This document shows, in pieces, positions 1 through 7,480 of a stretch of DNA of 36,701 nt (position 1 is the first letter of the stretch; each line of letters starts with the position of its first letter). The DNA comes from Acidimicrobiales bacterium (GTDB taxonomy: Bacteria > Actinomycetota > Acidimicrobiia > Acidimicrobiales > Acidimicrobilacustridaceae). The notes under the pieces were generated by a model. It was not told the origin of the DNA and made no database searches. It saw only the letters and a list, made by a program, of their open reading frames with translations. The translations under genes were made by a program, and so were the position numbers. The DNA lies in NCBI GenBank assembly GCA_026419545.1, contig JANZZE010000008.1, forward strand, positions 1 through 36,701, in the 5' to 3' direction.

Positions 1-348
1 CAGCTCGGGTTCGCCCTGGCCTACGTGGTGGGGGCGCTCGCCGCCTTGTTCGCCTTGGACCGGAAAGCTGGAGGATTGCCCTGGCGGACGAGCACTAGAC
101 CGGTTACCAAGATGATCGTCGCATCAGCGGTCATGGCGTTGGTCGTGTGGGCGGTCTCGGCTGCCATCGACGGTGACCACGGGGTCGCAGCCGCCATCCG
201 AGTGAGCGTCAGCATCCTCGCAGGTGTCCTTATCTACGGCGGACTGGTCCTACTGCTCGGTATTCCCGATGCTCGTCAGTTATTGGCGAAACTGTTGCAG
301 CGGATCGGTCGGGATCGGGAAGGAACCACGGCCCAAACCCAAGCGTGA
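1..348 (+). CDS. murJ: Lipid II flippase MurJ, C-terminal end (5' truncated by window)
   Basis: The reading frame is open from base 1 and ends at a stop at 346-348, giving the last 115 residues of a longer membrane protein. The fragment has an AY-VVGALAALFAL helix, then a short basic loop with a GGL motif, then two further hydrophobic helices (about residues 37-57 and 70-90), and a basic tail. This order matches the C-terminal transmembrane helices of MurJ/MviN, which moves lipid II across the membrane for peptidoglycan synthesis. It would supply substrate to the PBP2/RodA/MreBCD machinery encoded further right. There is no nearby Met that looks like a start, so the gene begins outside the window. 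The family call rests on the helix pattern and the loop motif only. Another MATE/MOP-superfamily flippase is the main alternative. Confidence 0.72.
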   Translation, partial: QLGFALAYVVGALAALFALDRKAGGLPWRTSTRPVTKMIVASAVMALVVWAVSAAIDGDHGVAAAIRVSVSILAGVLIYGGLVLLLGIPDARQLLAKLLQRIGRDREGTTAQTQA

Positions 349-429
349 CGTTTTCGTCGGTACGACCGGCGCCAACGCAGTAGCCGTGGGATGGGACGAA
401 AGCATGGCGCAACCCGCAACGTGATGTCC

Positions 430-435
430 TAGGCT
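430..435 (+). promoter_or_regulatory. -10 box candidate for pspA (leaderless type)
   Basis: TAGGCT fits the actinobacterial TANNNT -10 motif and ends 7 nt before the pspA ATG, so transcription would begin at or next to the start codon. No good -35 box and no Shine-Dalgarno sequence is visible. The same TAGGCT core lies inside the repeat pair upstream of rplU. Confidence 0.4.
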
Positions 436-442
436 GGCCAGC

Positions 443-1300
443 ATGTGGAGAGCGATCAAGAGGTGGTGGAAGTACCTCACGGCCCGCACCAACCGTGCCA
501 TCGACAACCGAGCTGATCCGAGTATCCAACTCGAGCAAGCGATTACCGAGGCACAAGACCAGCACCGGCGACTCAAGGAACAGGCCGCCAACGTCATCGC
601 CCAGCAAAAGCAGGCCGAGATGCGGCTCAATCGCTCGCTGGAGGAATACGAGCGGCTGAACGCGAACGCGCGTCAGGCCGTGTTGATGGCCGACGAAGCC
701 CAACGATCTGGGGACGAGGCAAAGATGCGGGAGTACACCGCGGCCGCAGAGGCGTTCGCCAACCGTCTCATCACGCTCGAAACCGAGATCGAACAAGGCA
801 AGTCCCTCGTGCTGCAGGCTACGCAAGCGGCTGAACAAGCCAAGGCGGCGGTCGAGCAGAACGCCCAAGCGTTGCAAAAGAAGCTCGCCGAGCGGCAGAA
901 GCTTCTGGGCCAGCTCGAACAGGCGAAGATGCAAGAAGCCATGAACACGGCCATGGCCCAACTCAACGAAGCTGTCGGTCAAGACGTGCCGACCTTCAAC
1001 GAGATCCGCGAAAAGATCGAGGCCCGATACGCCAAAGCCAAGAGCGTGTCCGAACTCACCGAGGCTTCGGTGGAGTCGAACATGCTCGAGATCGAGCAGG
1101 CGGCCCGCAACGTCGAGGCCCAAGCCCGTCTTGCGCAGATCCGCGCCCAACTCGGGTTGGCCCCAGTTTCTGACCAGGCCCAAAGCAGTGGAGTCGGAGC
1201 CGGCGCAACCGGGGTACTCGGCGGCCCGACTGCCGATGCCACCGGGCCGACCGCACAACCAGTGGCTGAGCCAGCGACCGAATCTGGCTCTTCCAGCTGA
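443..1300 (+). CDS. pspA: PspA/IM30 (Vipp1) family membrane-stress protein
   Basis: The protein has 285 residues. Residues 1-25 form an amphipathic N-terminus (MWRAIKRWWKYLTARTNRAI) of the kind that binds membranes in PspA/IM30. Residues 25-235 are almost entirely charged, alanine- and glutamine-rich coiled coil with the family signature of long helices (ITEAQDQHRRLKEQAANV; ETEIEQGKSLVLQATQAA). The last 50 residues are a low-complexity Gly/Ala/Pro/Ser tail, longer than in E. coli PspA and typical of actinobacterial versions. PspA family proteins polymerise on stressed inner membranes and maintain the proton-motive force. The gene stands alone between murJ and the convergent proB, with no pspBC or clgR partner visible. 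The ATG at 443 has no Shine-Dalgarno sequence but a TANNNT box 7 nt upstream, which suggests a leaderless mRNA. Confidence 0.85.
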   Translation: MWRAIKRWWKYLTARTNRAIDNRADPSIQLEQAITEAQDQHRRLKEQAANVIAQQKQAEMRLNRSLEEYERLNANARQAVLMADEAQRSGDEAKMREYTAAAEAFANRLITLETEIEQGKSLVLQATQAAEQAKAAVEQNAQALQKKLAERQKLLGQLEQAKMQEAMNTAMAQLNEAVGQDVPTFNEIREKIEARYAKAKSVSELTEASVESNMLEIEQAARNVEAQARLAQIRAQLGLAPVSDQAQSSGVGAGATGVLGGPTADATGPTAQPVAEPATESGSSS

Positions 1301-1346
1301 CCCGGATCCCACCTACGACTGGCGCGAGCCTGGGTCAGGGGAAGGA

Positions 1347-2441
1347 TCAGGGTAAAACCACAAGGTCATCGCGGTGGATGACGTAGCTGGGCACTCCGTC
1401 GGGTAGTTCGCCTCGTCGCTTCCCCGCGATTTCCTTCACCAGCTCCGCTGGCACGCGGGCAAGTCCCTTGGCGAAGACGGAGCCATCTGGGCCAGCGATC
1501 TCGACGGCGTCATCCTCGTCGAAATCTCCATGCACACCCACGATCCCAGCCGCAAGCAGCGATGCGCCGCCCCTCTCGAGCGCTGCACGGGCTCCAGCGT
1601 CGACTGCGATCGTGCCGGCAGACCCAACCGCAAACGCGATCCAGAGCTTGCGGGCGCCAAGTTTGCGGTCGTGAGGAAGCACGACCGTCCCCCCCCCGGA
1701 ACGATCCGCGACGGCATCCGCCAGAACGCGCTCCCGGGACGCTGACGCAATGACCGTCCGCACCCCTGACCATGCCGCAATTTTCGCGGCGGCCAGCTTG
1801 GACGCCATCCCGCCACTCCCCCGCTCGGTGCCAGCGCCACCGGCCACCCGTTCCAACGCGTGGTCGACCTCGACGATCTCTTCGATAAGCGAGGCCTCGC
1901 GGTCAAATCGCGGGTCGGCAGTGAGCACCCCAGCCGTGTCGGTTAGCAGCACCAGCAGGTCGGCGCCGACGAGGTGGGCTACGAGCGCAGCGATCCGGTC
2001 ATTGTCACCGAAACGGATCTCATCGTCGGCAACCGCATCGTTCTCATTCACGATCGGCACCACCCCGAGTTCGAGCAGTCGCTGAAGTGTGCCACGAGCA
2101 TGCAGGTACTGTTTCCGATCACGGAAATCGAGGGGGGCGAGGAGGACTTGCCCCGCTATCAGACCGTGGTCGGCGAAAGCCTCGTTGTAGACCTGCATGA
2201 GACGGCTCTGACCGACAGCCGCAACAGCTTGCAAGGTGACGGCATCGCGGGGCCGACGGCCGCCGGTAAGCCCGAGTGCCGGAAGCCCGGCACCGATGGC
2301 CCCGGAGGTGACGACGATGACCTGATGAGCGTCGGCTCGCACTGCAGCGACTTCAGCGCACAACTTGGCGATGGCGCTCCGTACGATCTCACCATCGTCA
2401 TCAGTTATGGATGACGTCCCGATCTTGGCGACGACGATCAT
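1347..2441 (-). CDS. proB: Glutamate 5-kinase
   Basis: The protein has 364 residues and catalyses the first step of proline synthesis, ATP-dependent phosphorylation of glutamate. The N-terminus reads MIVVAKIGTSSITD, the usual start of the amino-acid-kinase fold with its substrate-binding KxGTSS segment. Further motifs are VVTSGAIGAG, IVNENDAV and GxGGMASKLAAA (about residues 50-60, 140-150 and 210-225). Roughly the last 85 residues form the C-terminal PUA domain. The ATG at 2441 is chosen because homologous sequence begins there and it lies 16 nt after the obgE stop. Longer in-frame extensions upstream overlap obgE and show no similarity. The obgE-proB order is standard in Actinobacteria, but proA, which usually follows, is absent: the next gene, pspA, is convergent. 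Confidence 0.95.
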   Translation of the reverse strand: MIVVAKIGTSSITDDDGEIVRSAIAKLCAEVAAVRADAHQVIVVTSGAIGAGLPALGLTGGRRPRDAVTLQAVAAVGQSRLMQVYNEAFADHGLIAGQVLLAPLDFRDRKQYLHARGTLQRLLELGVVPIVNENDAVADDEIRFGDNDRIAALVAHLVGADLLVLLTDTAGVLTADPRFDREASLIEEIVEVDHALERVAGGAGTERGSGGMASKLAAAKIAAWSGVRTVIASASRERVLADAVADRSGGGTVVLPHDRKLGARKLWIAFAVGSAGTIAVDAGARAALERGGASLLAAGIVGVHGDFDEDDAVEIAGPDGSVFAKGLARVPAELVKEIAGKRRGELPDGVPSYVIHRDDLVVLP

Positions 2442-2457
2442 GTTTCCCGACCGCCCG

Positions 2458-3717
2458 TCACGCTTCCTCCTCGAAATCGAACGACAGGTCGCCGATATGG
2501 ACGGTGTCACCGTACTTCGCACCGGCCCGGATAAGCGCACGGTCCACGCCGAGTCGTCTGAGGCGCCGATGTGCGTATGCAAGGGCTTCGGGATTGGTGA
2601 GATCTGAAAGAGCCACGGCTCGTTCGGCTTCGCGACCGATAACCCGGAAGCTCCGGTCGTCCAAGCGTTCGACCCGGAAGCCCTCGGCCGCCGGCCGGTG
2701 CACGACGAACGCCTCGGCGGTGGGTTCTTCGGCTTTCGACGCCTCGACCGCAGTGGCCATCTGCCCGAGAAGGACCGGAATACCTTCTCCGGTCACCGCG
2801 GATATGCGCAACTCGGGATAGCTCAAGCCACTCCCACCCCGATACTCGGACGCGAGATCTGCCCGAGAACCCACCACGAGACGACGCCGTTCGAGTAGGG
2901 CTGGCTGATAGTTCGCCAGCTCGCTCAACAAGATGGATTCCTGGTCTCGCGGCGGCAGCGCACCTGTCCCATCAGCCAAGTCGAGCAGGAGCAGGAGCAC
3001 CCGAGCCCGCTCGATGTGCCGCAGGAACTGGTGCCCGAGCCCCTTGCCCTCACTCGCGCCCTCGATCAGACCGGGAATGTCCGCGACGATCATCTCGAAC
3101 CCGTCGTCGAGACGCACGACACCGAGGTTCGGCTCAAGAGTTGTGAACGGGTAGTCGGCGATCTTGGGCTTGGCGGCAGAGATCCGCGATATCAGCGTGC
3201 TCTTGCCCACATTCGGGAACCCAACGAGCGCGACGTCAGCCATGAGCTTGAGCTCGAGGTGCAGCCAGCGCTGCTCGCCGAGCTCACCCTGTTCGGCGAA
3301 TGCCGGAGCCCGACGCCGGTTCGAGAGAAAGCGGGCATTGCCTTTGCCGCCTCGCCCACCAGCTGCGGCGAGCCACCGATCGCCATGGCGTACGAGATCC
3401 GCGAGCAGCGTGCCCTCAAAGTCATAGACCGCAGTTCCCTCGGGCACGTGGACCTCGAGATCGGCGCCCGCTGCACCGTGCTTCCGCTGGCCCTGTCCGT
3501 GGCGGCCGTTTTCGGCGCGGCGATGGGGGTGGTCCTTGAACGCGAGCAGCGACGCCACGTTGCGATCAGCGACGAGCCACACGTCACCACCTTTCCCACC
3601 GTCGCCACCGTCGGGTCCGCCCCGGGGTACGTGCGCCTCGCGCCGGAACGAGATACATCCTGCGCCGCCGTCACCGCCACGCACATTGAGGTTGCACTCG
3701 TCGACGAACCCGCTCAC
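2458..3717 (-). CDS. obgE: GTPase Obg/CgtA
   Basis: The protein has 419 residues and is a ribosome-associated GTPase acting in 50S assembly and growth control. The glycine-rich Obg fold covers residues 1-158 (GGDGGAG, RGGPDGGDGGKGGDV, GGRGGKGN). The G domain holds G1 GFPNVGKS (166-173), G2 TT (192-193), G3 DIPG (213-216) and G5 SAVTGEG (from 306). The C-terminal OCT domain (about 335-412) contains FRVERLDDRSFRV and ends in an acidic tail. The G4 motif, normally NKxD, reads SRAD here. There is no ATG. The GTG at 3717 is preferred because a TANNNT box (TAAGCT) ends 7 nt upstream and conserved sequence (FVDE) begins at once. A TTG at 3723 would add two residues. The 5' end abuts the terminator hairpin of the upstream Tad genes. 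Confidence 0.95.
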   Translation of the reverse strand: MSGFVDECNLNVRGGDGGAGCISFRREAHVPRGGPDGGDGGKGGDVWLVADRNVASLLAFKDHPHRRAENGRHGQGQRKHGAAGADLEVHVPEGTAVYDFEGTLLADLVRHGDRWLAAAGGRGGKGNARFLSNRRRAPAFAEQGELGEQRWLHLELKLMADVALVGFPNVGKSTLISRISAAKPKIADYPFTTLEPNLGVVRLDDGFEMIVADIPGLIEGASEGKGLGHQFLRHIERARVLLLLLDLADGTGALPPRDQESILLSELANYQPALLERRRLVVGSRADLASEYRGGSGLSYPELRISAVTGEGIPVLLGQMATAVEASKAEEPTAEAFVVHRPAAEGFRVERLDDRSFRVIGREAERAVALSDLTNPEALAYAHRRLRRLGVDRALIRAGAKYGDTVHIGDLSFDFEEEA

Positions 3718-3721
3718 TCCC

Positions 3722-3757
3722 AAAAGCTTAGGGACGGCATCGCCGCCGTCCCTAAGC
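3722..3757 (-). terminator. Intrinsic terminator of the Tad gene cluster, abutting obgE
   Basis: Bases 3726-3738 and 3745-3757 form a perfect 13-bp inverted repeat with a 6-nt loop. On the minus strand the second arm is followed directly by TTTT (3722-3725). It lies 35 nt after the stop of the TadG-like gene, so it should end that transcript. The distal arm and the T run coincide with the -10-like TAAGCT box (3725-3730) and the possible TTG start (3723) of obgE. Confidence 0.75.
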
Positions 3758-3792
3758 CAGTCAAGGGTGCAATACCGAGGACACTGGGACGC

Positions 3793-5559
3793 TCAGGCCA
3801 CAAGGTGGACTGGGTCACCGATGATCTTCAACGACCAGGTGGTTCGGTCAGTCGCGGACGCACTGTAAGTGTACTCGACGCGGTACCATTGATTACAGGC
3901 AGGTGGATTCCAACTTGCAGGCAACGTCCAGTTGATCGTGATCAGATCATTGTTGAAATCATAGCCAGCAATATTGATCACCTGGACACCGGTACCCGAC
4001 GCTTCTATTCCACCGGTTCCGTTGCTGTTCACACGGAAATCAAACGTTTCGTCGACCCACGAATTACAACCATTCGGCCGCTTGATCCGGAGCGACTGAG
4101 CACCTTCAGCTGCGTCCCACAGTTGAACTTCAACTTGCTTACCGGCGTGCTGAGGTCCGACCTCGGCCAAGAAGAACTGCGCGGTCCCCGCTGAACGGGC
4201 GTAGACCGACATGAAATCCTTCGCATATACACGCGGACAGGTGCTATCCGTCCGGTAGTCGCACAAACCCGGATTTGTCGACCGGTTGGCCACAATGGAA
4301 TACGCGTTCGAGCCGTTGTTATTGCTTGCAGCGCCTCCGGGCGAACTTTGATTACGGACCCTGAGTATGTACTTTCCAGCCGGGGCGCTAGCAGGGATCG
4401 TGCAAAGCCGCCACCAGCCGAGCCTGCTCCGGAACTGCCCAGGTGCGGGGTTCCACGCTGTCCCAGCCGACGGGTAGTTGTGCTCGGCTGTTGTGTTTTG
4501 GTTCGGGGTCGTAATCGGATTAAACGTCTTCTGCCCCCCGGTGCCCGTGCCGAACCCGGACGTGCAACCATTGACAGCTGTCATTGGTGGGTTGTCGCTA
4601 TCGTCGAGAGGTGTCGAGTCAGCTTGGTACAGCGTGAACGTCGTAGGCATCACCGGCTGACTTGCAAGTCCGCCAAAACACATTTCGTTCGTCACGTTCA
4701 CTGGTTCAGCCGGCAGCGGACCACTACCGTCCGGATCCCAGGTCCCTGGCGTATTGCATTGCGTGCTACTGGTCCCTACATTCATCATGTTACCACTAAA
4801 GATTAGAACATCAGTGTCATAGGTCCGGTTCGTCGGCAATTCGACATAGTACTCATAGTTAATATCCGAATATTCAAGATTGTCCGCGCCCTGACAATTA
4901 TTGTTGGTATTATTGTTGGCTTTCAGCGCCGCTTTTCGATCACCCTGCTGCTTGTCTGTGCATCTACCGCTTATAGCCATCCATAGGTTTTCCATTTCAT
5001 ACGGTGTGTTCGCCGAACCAAGCCCGAAATCGCCAGTCCCGATGAAATTGCGAGGGCTCCCGAGTGGGACTGGAAGCACATACTCCGCGACCGAACGCCG
5101 TGTCAGGGTGGAAGCCGGGTAGAACAAGCTGCTGAAGTAGCGCTGTCGGGGAGCGGTGATCGTTGCCTGCACCCTGTTGCCGGAAATCCTGTCGATGGAC
5201 ACACTCACGCCACCGACACCGTGCTGGAAGCCGTTGCGCTGGGCCGTCTCGAGCCCGACGGTCTGGTAGAGCGTGGGATTGCTCGGATTGTCCGCCCACA
5301 CGACCGCTGCGAGAGCGGCTGCATCAGCAGCTCGCTGTTGCTCGACACCTTGCGCATACCACGACCCCACGTCAACCGCAAAGGACGTAAAGATGAGCAG
5401 TGGGACCAGGAGCAGTCCCGACAACACGACTGCATACCCACCGTCGCCAACAGGTCCGTGACCAATTGACGCAGGCGTGCTCCTATCGCCCGTCAGTCGA
5501 CGACCACGGGATGCTTCCCCTGATTTCATTCGCTCAGTTTGCGAGAACTCATACTTCAT
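3793..5559 (-). CDS. TadG-like pilus-assembly/secreted protein with Tad N-terminal helix
   Basis: The protein has 588 residues. After about 40 polar residues there is one membrane helix (43-62) followed by AVDVGSWYAQ and QQRAADAAALAA (61-85), the hallmark of the TadG-type N-terminal segment. Unlike the two upstream proteins, it has Leu rather than Glu at position +5 after the Gly (GYAVVL), so prepilin-type cleavage is not evident. Residues of about 160-588 are a long extracytoplasmic region rich in Asn, Thr, Ser and Gly with many cysteines and an Asn-rich stretch. Its repeated GKYILRVRNQ and GKQVEVQLWDA strings suggest beta-sandwich modules. I do not recognise a catalytic motif. The ATG at 5559 overlaps the preceding stop (ATGA) and is preceded by AAAGGTG. 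The base composition is visibly more AT-rich than its neighbours (for example 4790-4925), consistent with later acquisition. Confidence 0.7.
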   Translation of the reverse strand: MKYEFSQTERMKSGEASRGRRLTGDRSTPASIGHGPVGDGGYAVVLSGLLLVPLLIFTSFAVDVGSWYAQGVEQQRAADAAALAAVVWADNPSNPTLYQTVGLETAQRNGFQHGVGGVSVSIDRISGNRVQATITAPRQRYFSSLFYPASTLTRRSVAEYVLPVPLGSPRNFIGTGDFGLGSANTPYEMENLWMAISGRCTDKQQGDRKAALKANNNTNNNCQGADNLEYSDINYEYYVELPTNRTYDTDVLIFSGNMMNVGTSSTQCNTPGTWDPDGSGPLPAEPVNVTNEMCFGGLASQPVMPTTFTLYQADSTPLDDSDNPPMTAVNGCTSGFGTGTGGQKTFNPITTPNQNTTAEHNYPSAGTAWNPAPGQFRSRLGWWRLCTIPASAPAGKYILRVRNQSSPGGAASNNNGSNAYSIVANRSTNPGLCDYRTDSTCPRVYAKDFMSVYARSAGTAQFFLAEVGPQHAGKQVEVQLWDAAEGAQSLRIKRPNGCNSWVDETFDFRVNSNGTGGIEASGTGVQVINIAGYDFNNDLITINWTLPASWNPPACNQWYRVEYTYSASATDRTTWSLKIIGDPVHLVA

Positions 5560-6224
5560 GGCTGCGACACCTTTGGTTCGATTCGCATGACAGCGCGGTC
5601 GTTGAACGCCACAGACGATGACCAATAGAGCCTGGTGACCGGCGAGTAATTGACTCGCGCGTACACACCAACGTAATCCGGTGGATCAGATTGATTTGCC
5701 TTGCGAGAAGTTGGGCACCAAAAGCGATCCCAGGAGGACGCGCTACACGTGGTCCCGGTCAAGTTGTCAAAGTTAGCTGGTACCATGGTTTGAAGTTGCG
5801 TCAAGCCAAAAATGTTGCAGTGACCAGACAATCCCTGACCACTCGGCGTCGCATTTGTGGTTAGACATGCCGAGTTGGTCGGATCACCATTCAACGCCGT
5901 CGTGCGGTAAATCACTAGTCGATCAATCGTCACTCTCTTGGTCTTGGCCATCGAAGACCAGAACGATTGGAGGGCCAGGTAGTCCGCACCGCGCTGGTCC
6001 CCAAGATTGGTGGTCTGCCGAGCAGCGGCGCGCACGGCTGATTCAAGGTCGATTGTCTGCCGATATGCAAAGCCGAACTCGAAAACAATCAGCATAAACA
6101 CGACGATGATCGGAGCCACGAGGGCGAATTCGGGAATTACTGCACCTCGGTCCTCACGCAAGCACCTAGGCTCAGCGAAGCGGCCGTCTGGCTCAATCCT
6201 CAGATCTTCGGTGGCGCGAGTCAT
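5556..6224 (-). CDS. TadE-like pseudopilin (second copy)
   Basis: The protein has 222 residues. A 26-residue basic leader ends in RG, followed by AVIPEFALVAPIIVVFMLIVFEFG. Gly27 with Glu32-Phe33 fits the G/xxxxEF prepilin-peptidase site of Flp/TadE pseudopilins, and the hydrophobic helix runs to about residue 53. The C-terminal domain contains paired cysteines (CLTTN...GHCNIF) and a DRFWCPTSRK...PPDYVGVYAR block that is shared with the gene upstream, so the two are paralogues. The ATG at 6224 overlaps the upstream stop by one base (TGATG) and has GAGGAAG about 10 nt before it. A TTG at 6227 is a weaker alternative. TadE proteins are minor components of tight-adherence pili or of related export systems. 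No TadA/B/C or prepilin peptidase gene lies in this window, so the partner machinery must be elsewhere. Confidence 0.75.
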   Translation of the reverse strand: MTRATEDLRIEPDGRFAEPRCLREDRGAVIPEFALVAPIIVVFMLIVFEFGFAYRQTIDLESAVRAAARQTTNLGDQRGADYLALQSFWSSMAKTKRVTIDRLVIYRTTALNGDPTNSACLTTNATPSGQGLSGHCNIFGLTQLQTMVPANFDNLTGTTCSASSWDRFWCPTSRKANQSDPPDYVGVYARVNYSPVTRLYWSSSVAFNDRAVMRIEPKVSQP

Positions 6225-6850
6225 CAAACCAACTTCCTCGGTTCGAGTTTGGTCACTGTCTGGTCCTCAAGGATCATTGACGACCCGAACATCGAGCTCA
6301 CTGAAATGTGGTTGTAGCGAACATATACGCCAATCCAGTCGGGAGGACCGTTTCCGTTGTTGTTGAACACAGCGTTCTTCCGAGTCGTCGGGCACCAGAA
6401 GCGATCTTTCGATACGCCGACTATGCAAGTAAAAGCCGTCGAAGTCTGGGGGAGCGTCAAATCAGATGCCGCATAGACGTTGCACGTACCTGAAACGGCG
6501 ACGGTCTTGCACGTCAACGGAATAGTAGAGGTGGCAGAGCTAGCTTTGAATATCGCGATGTGCTGAATGTTGGCTCGTTGAAGTCCGGTGCCGCCCTTGC
6601 CTAGTTCTTGGAGGATTTGCCAATCAGCGAGTGGATCCGATCCCGCGATCGCAGCCGACCGGGCTCCGCCGGCGGTCATATTGCCCAGCGTCAGCCAGTC
6701 ACGGAACAACAGACCACCTTCCATGATGGCTATGAGGATGAACATCAACACTGGTGTCACAAGCCCGGCTTCGACTAGGGCAACACCACGATCTCCCGTT
6801 CCGCGGTCAACGGCGGACAGCTCATCACCTGCCGGACGGTTCAGCAACAC
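6224..6850 (-). CDS. TadE-like pseudopilin (first copy)
   Basis: The protein has 208 residues from the GTG at 6850, which is chosen because AAGGAG lies 7 nt upstream. A GTG at 6856 would have almost no spacing. The leader ends in DRG, then VALVEAGLVTPVLMFILIAIMEGG: Gly22 with Glu27 forms a prepilin-type cleavage site at the start of the only membrane helix. The C-terminal domain carries cysteines (LTCKTV...GTCNVY) and the block DRFWCPTTRK...PPDWIGVYVR, which is nearly matched in the next gene. This is the first gene of a three-gene translationally coupled set (stop/start overlaps of 1 and 4 nt), so the three products are expected to work together at the cell surface. The start of the cluster follows 375 bp of non-coding DNA. 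Confidence 0.73.
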   Translation of the reverse strand: MLLNRPAGDELSAVDRGTGDRGVALVEAGLVTPVLMFILIAIMEGGLLFRDWLTLGNMTAGGARSAAIAGSDPLADWQILQELGKGGTGLQRANIQHIAIFKASSATSTIPLTCKTVAVSGTCNVYAASDLTLPQTSTAFTCIVGVSKDRFWCPTTRKNAVFNNNGNGPPDWIGVYVRYNHISVSSMFGSSMILEDQTVTKLEPRKLV

Positions 6851-7225
6851 GGCCACTCTCCTTGATGCCTGGCACCGCGGCGTTGGTCGCCCTCAACAAG
6901 TTCAATGCTTGGCCAAAAGGGCTGCCTCTGGAGCCCGCCAAATACGCCAACATCTGGTGCTTTTACCATGCTCGGGGCTCGCGCGGTAGCGTCACGAATA
7001 GCTTCCCAAGCGCTTGGCCGTATAAGGCGAACGCTGACGGGACACAAGATATCCCCCTGCTCTATCCGAATGCTGGTTGTGGTGTCTCTAGGGTGCAGCA
7101 CGCAAAGCGATTGAGTCACGCGAGGACTATCACGCTGCACTACCGTATCGGTAGATTACATCACACAACTTGAGCGAAAATGTGCCGATCGGCCCATATG
7201 CTGGGCCGTCATCTGATTCGCAGTT
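6851..7225. other. 375-bp intergenic region between rpmA and the Tad genes
   Basis: I see no convincing gene here on either strand. Open frames exist (for example + 6865-7173) but lack a ribosome site and recognisable motifs. The region holds a terminator candidate for rpmA (7177-7208), a CTACCG-tat-CGGTAG inverted repeat at 7140-7154 whose minus-strand reading contains a TANNNT box (TACGGT), and the Shine-Dalgarno site of the first Tad gene near 6858-6863. It is the probable promoter region of the Tad cluster and one border of its insertion. Confidence 0.5.
7177..7208 (-). terminator. Terminator candidate after rpmA
   Basis: The 7-bp arms CGGCCCA/TGGGCCG (7190-7196 and 7202-7208) with a 5-nt loop lie 17 nt past the rpmA stop. 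On the minus strand a TTTT run (7177-7180) follows after about 9 nt, so the U-tract is not immediate and the call is tentative. Confidence 0.4.
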
Positions 7226-7477
7226 TCAGCTCGGTAGAACGTCAACGACCTTGCGATTGCGGCGTTCACCAAACTTCACCTTGCCCTCTACCAGGGCAAA
7301 CAGGGTGTCGTCGCCGCCCCGGCCCACGTTCTCGCCGGGGTGAATGCGGGTACCGCGCTGGCGAACGATGATGGTTCCCGGCAGGACGACCTGGCCGTCG
7401 AAACGCTTGACCCCAAGGCGCTTGCTCTGGGAGTCACGCCCATTCCGGGTGGATCCACCGCCTTTGGTCTTCGACAT
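7226..7477 (-). CDS. rpmA: 50S ribosomal protein L27 (bL27)
   Basis: The protein has 83 residues, the normal length. It begins [16 protein letters not shown] and contains [11 protein letters not shown], the IIVRQRGTR block and DDTLFAL, all invariant or near-invariant in bL27. Its N-terminal tail reaches the peptidyl-transferase centre of the ribosome. There is no Firmicutes-type cleavable N-terminal extension. The gene starts only 3 nt after the rplU stop, so the two are co-transcribed. In most actinobacteria obgE follows directly. Here the Tad genes intervene. Confidence 0.98.
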   Translation of the reverse strand: MSKTKGGGSTRNGRDSQSKRLGVKRFDGQVVLPGTIIVRQRGTRIHPGENVGRGGDDTLFALVEGKVKFGERRNRKVVDVLPS

Positions 7478-7480
7478 CGC

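Noticed and set aside
1297-1338. CTGACCC...GGGTCAG inverted repeat between pspA and proB as a bidirectional terminator
   Set aside because: The loop is about 28 nt, the stem only 7 bp, and no T run follows on either side at a useful distance.
2442-2582. 47-residue N-terminal extension of ProB
   Set aside because: It overlaps the obgE coding end and has no similarity to glutamate kinases. The ATG at 2441 fits the family start.
6841-7140. Minus-strand open frame of 99 codons upstream of the first Tad gene
   Set aside because: It overlaps the Shine-Dalgarno site and start of the Tad gene and shows no pilin-like helix or other motif. It is probably chance.
6865-7173. Plus-strand open frame of about 100 codons in the rpmA-Tad gap
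   Set aside because: It has no ribosome site, its start lies next to the oppositely directed Tad gene, codon third positions are not strongly GC-biased as in neighbours, and no motif is recognisable.
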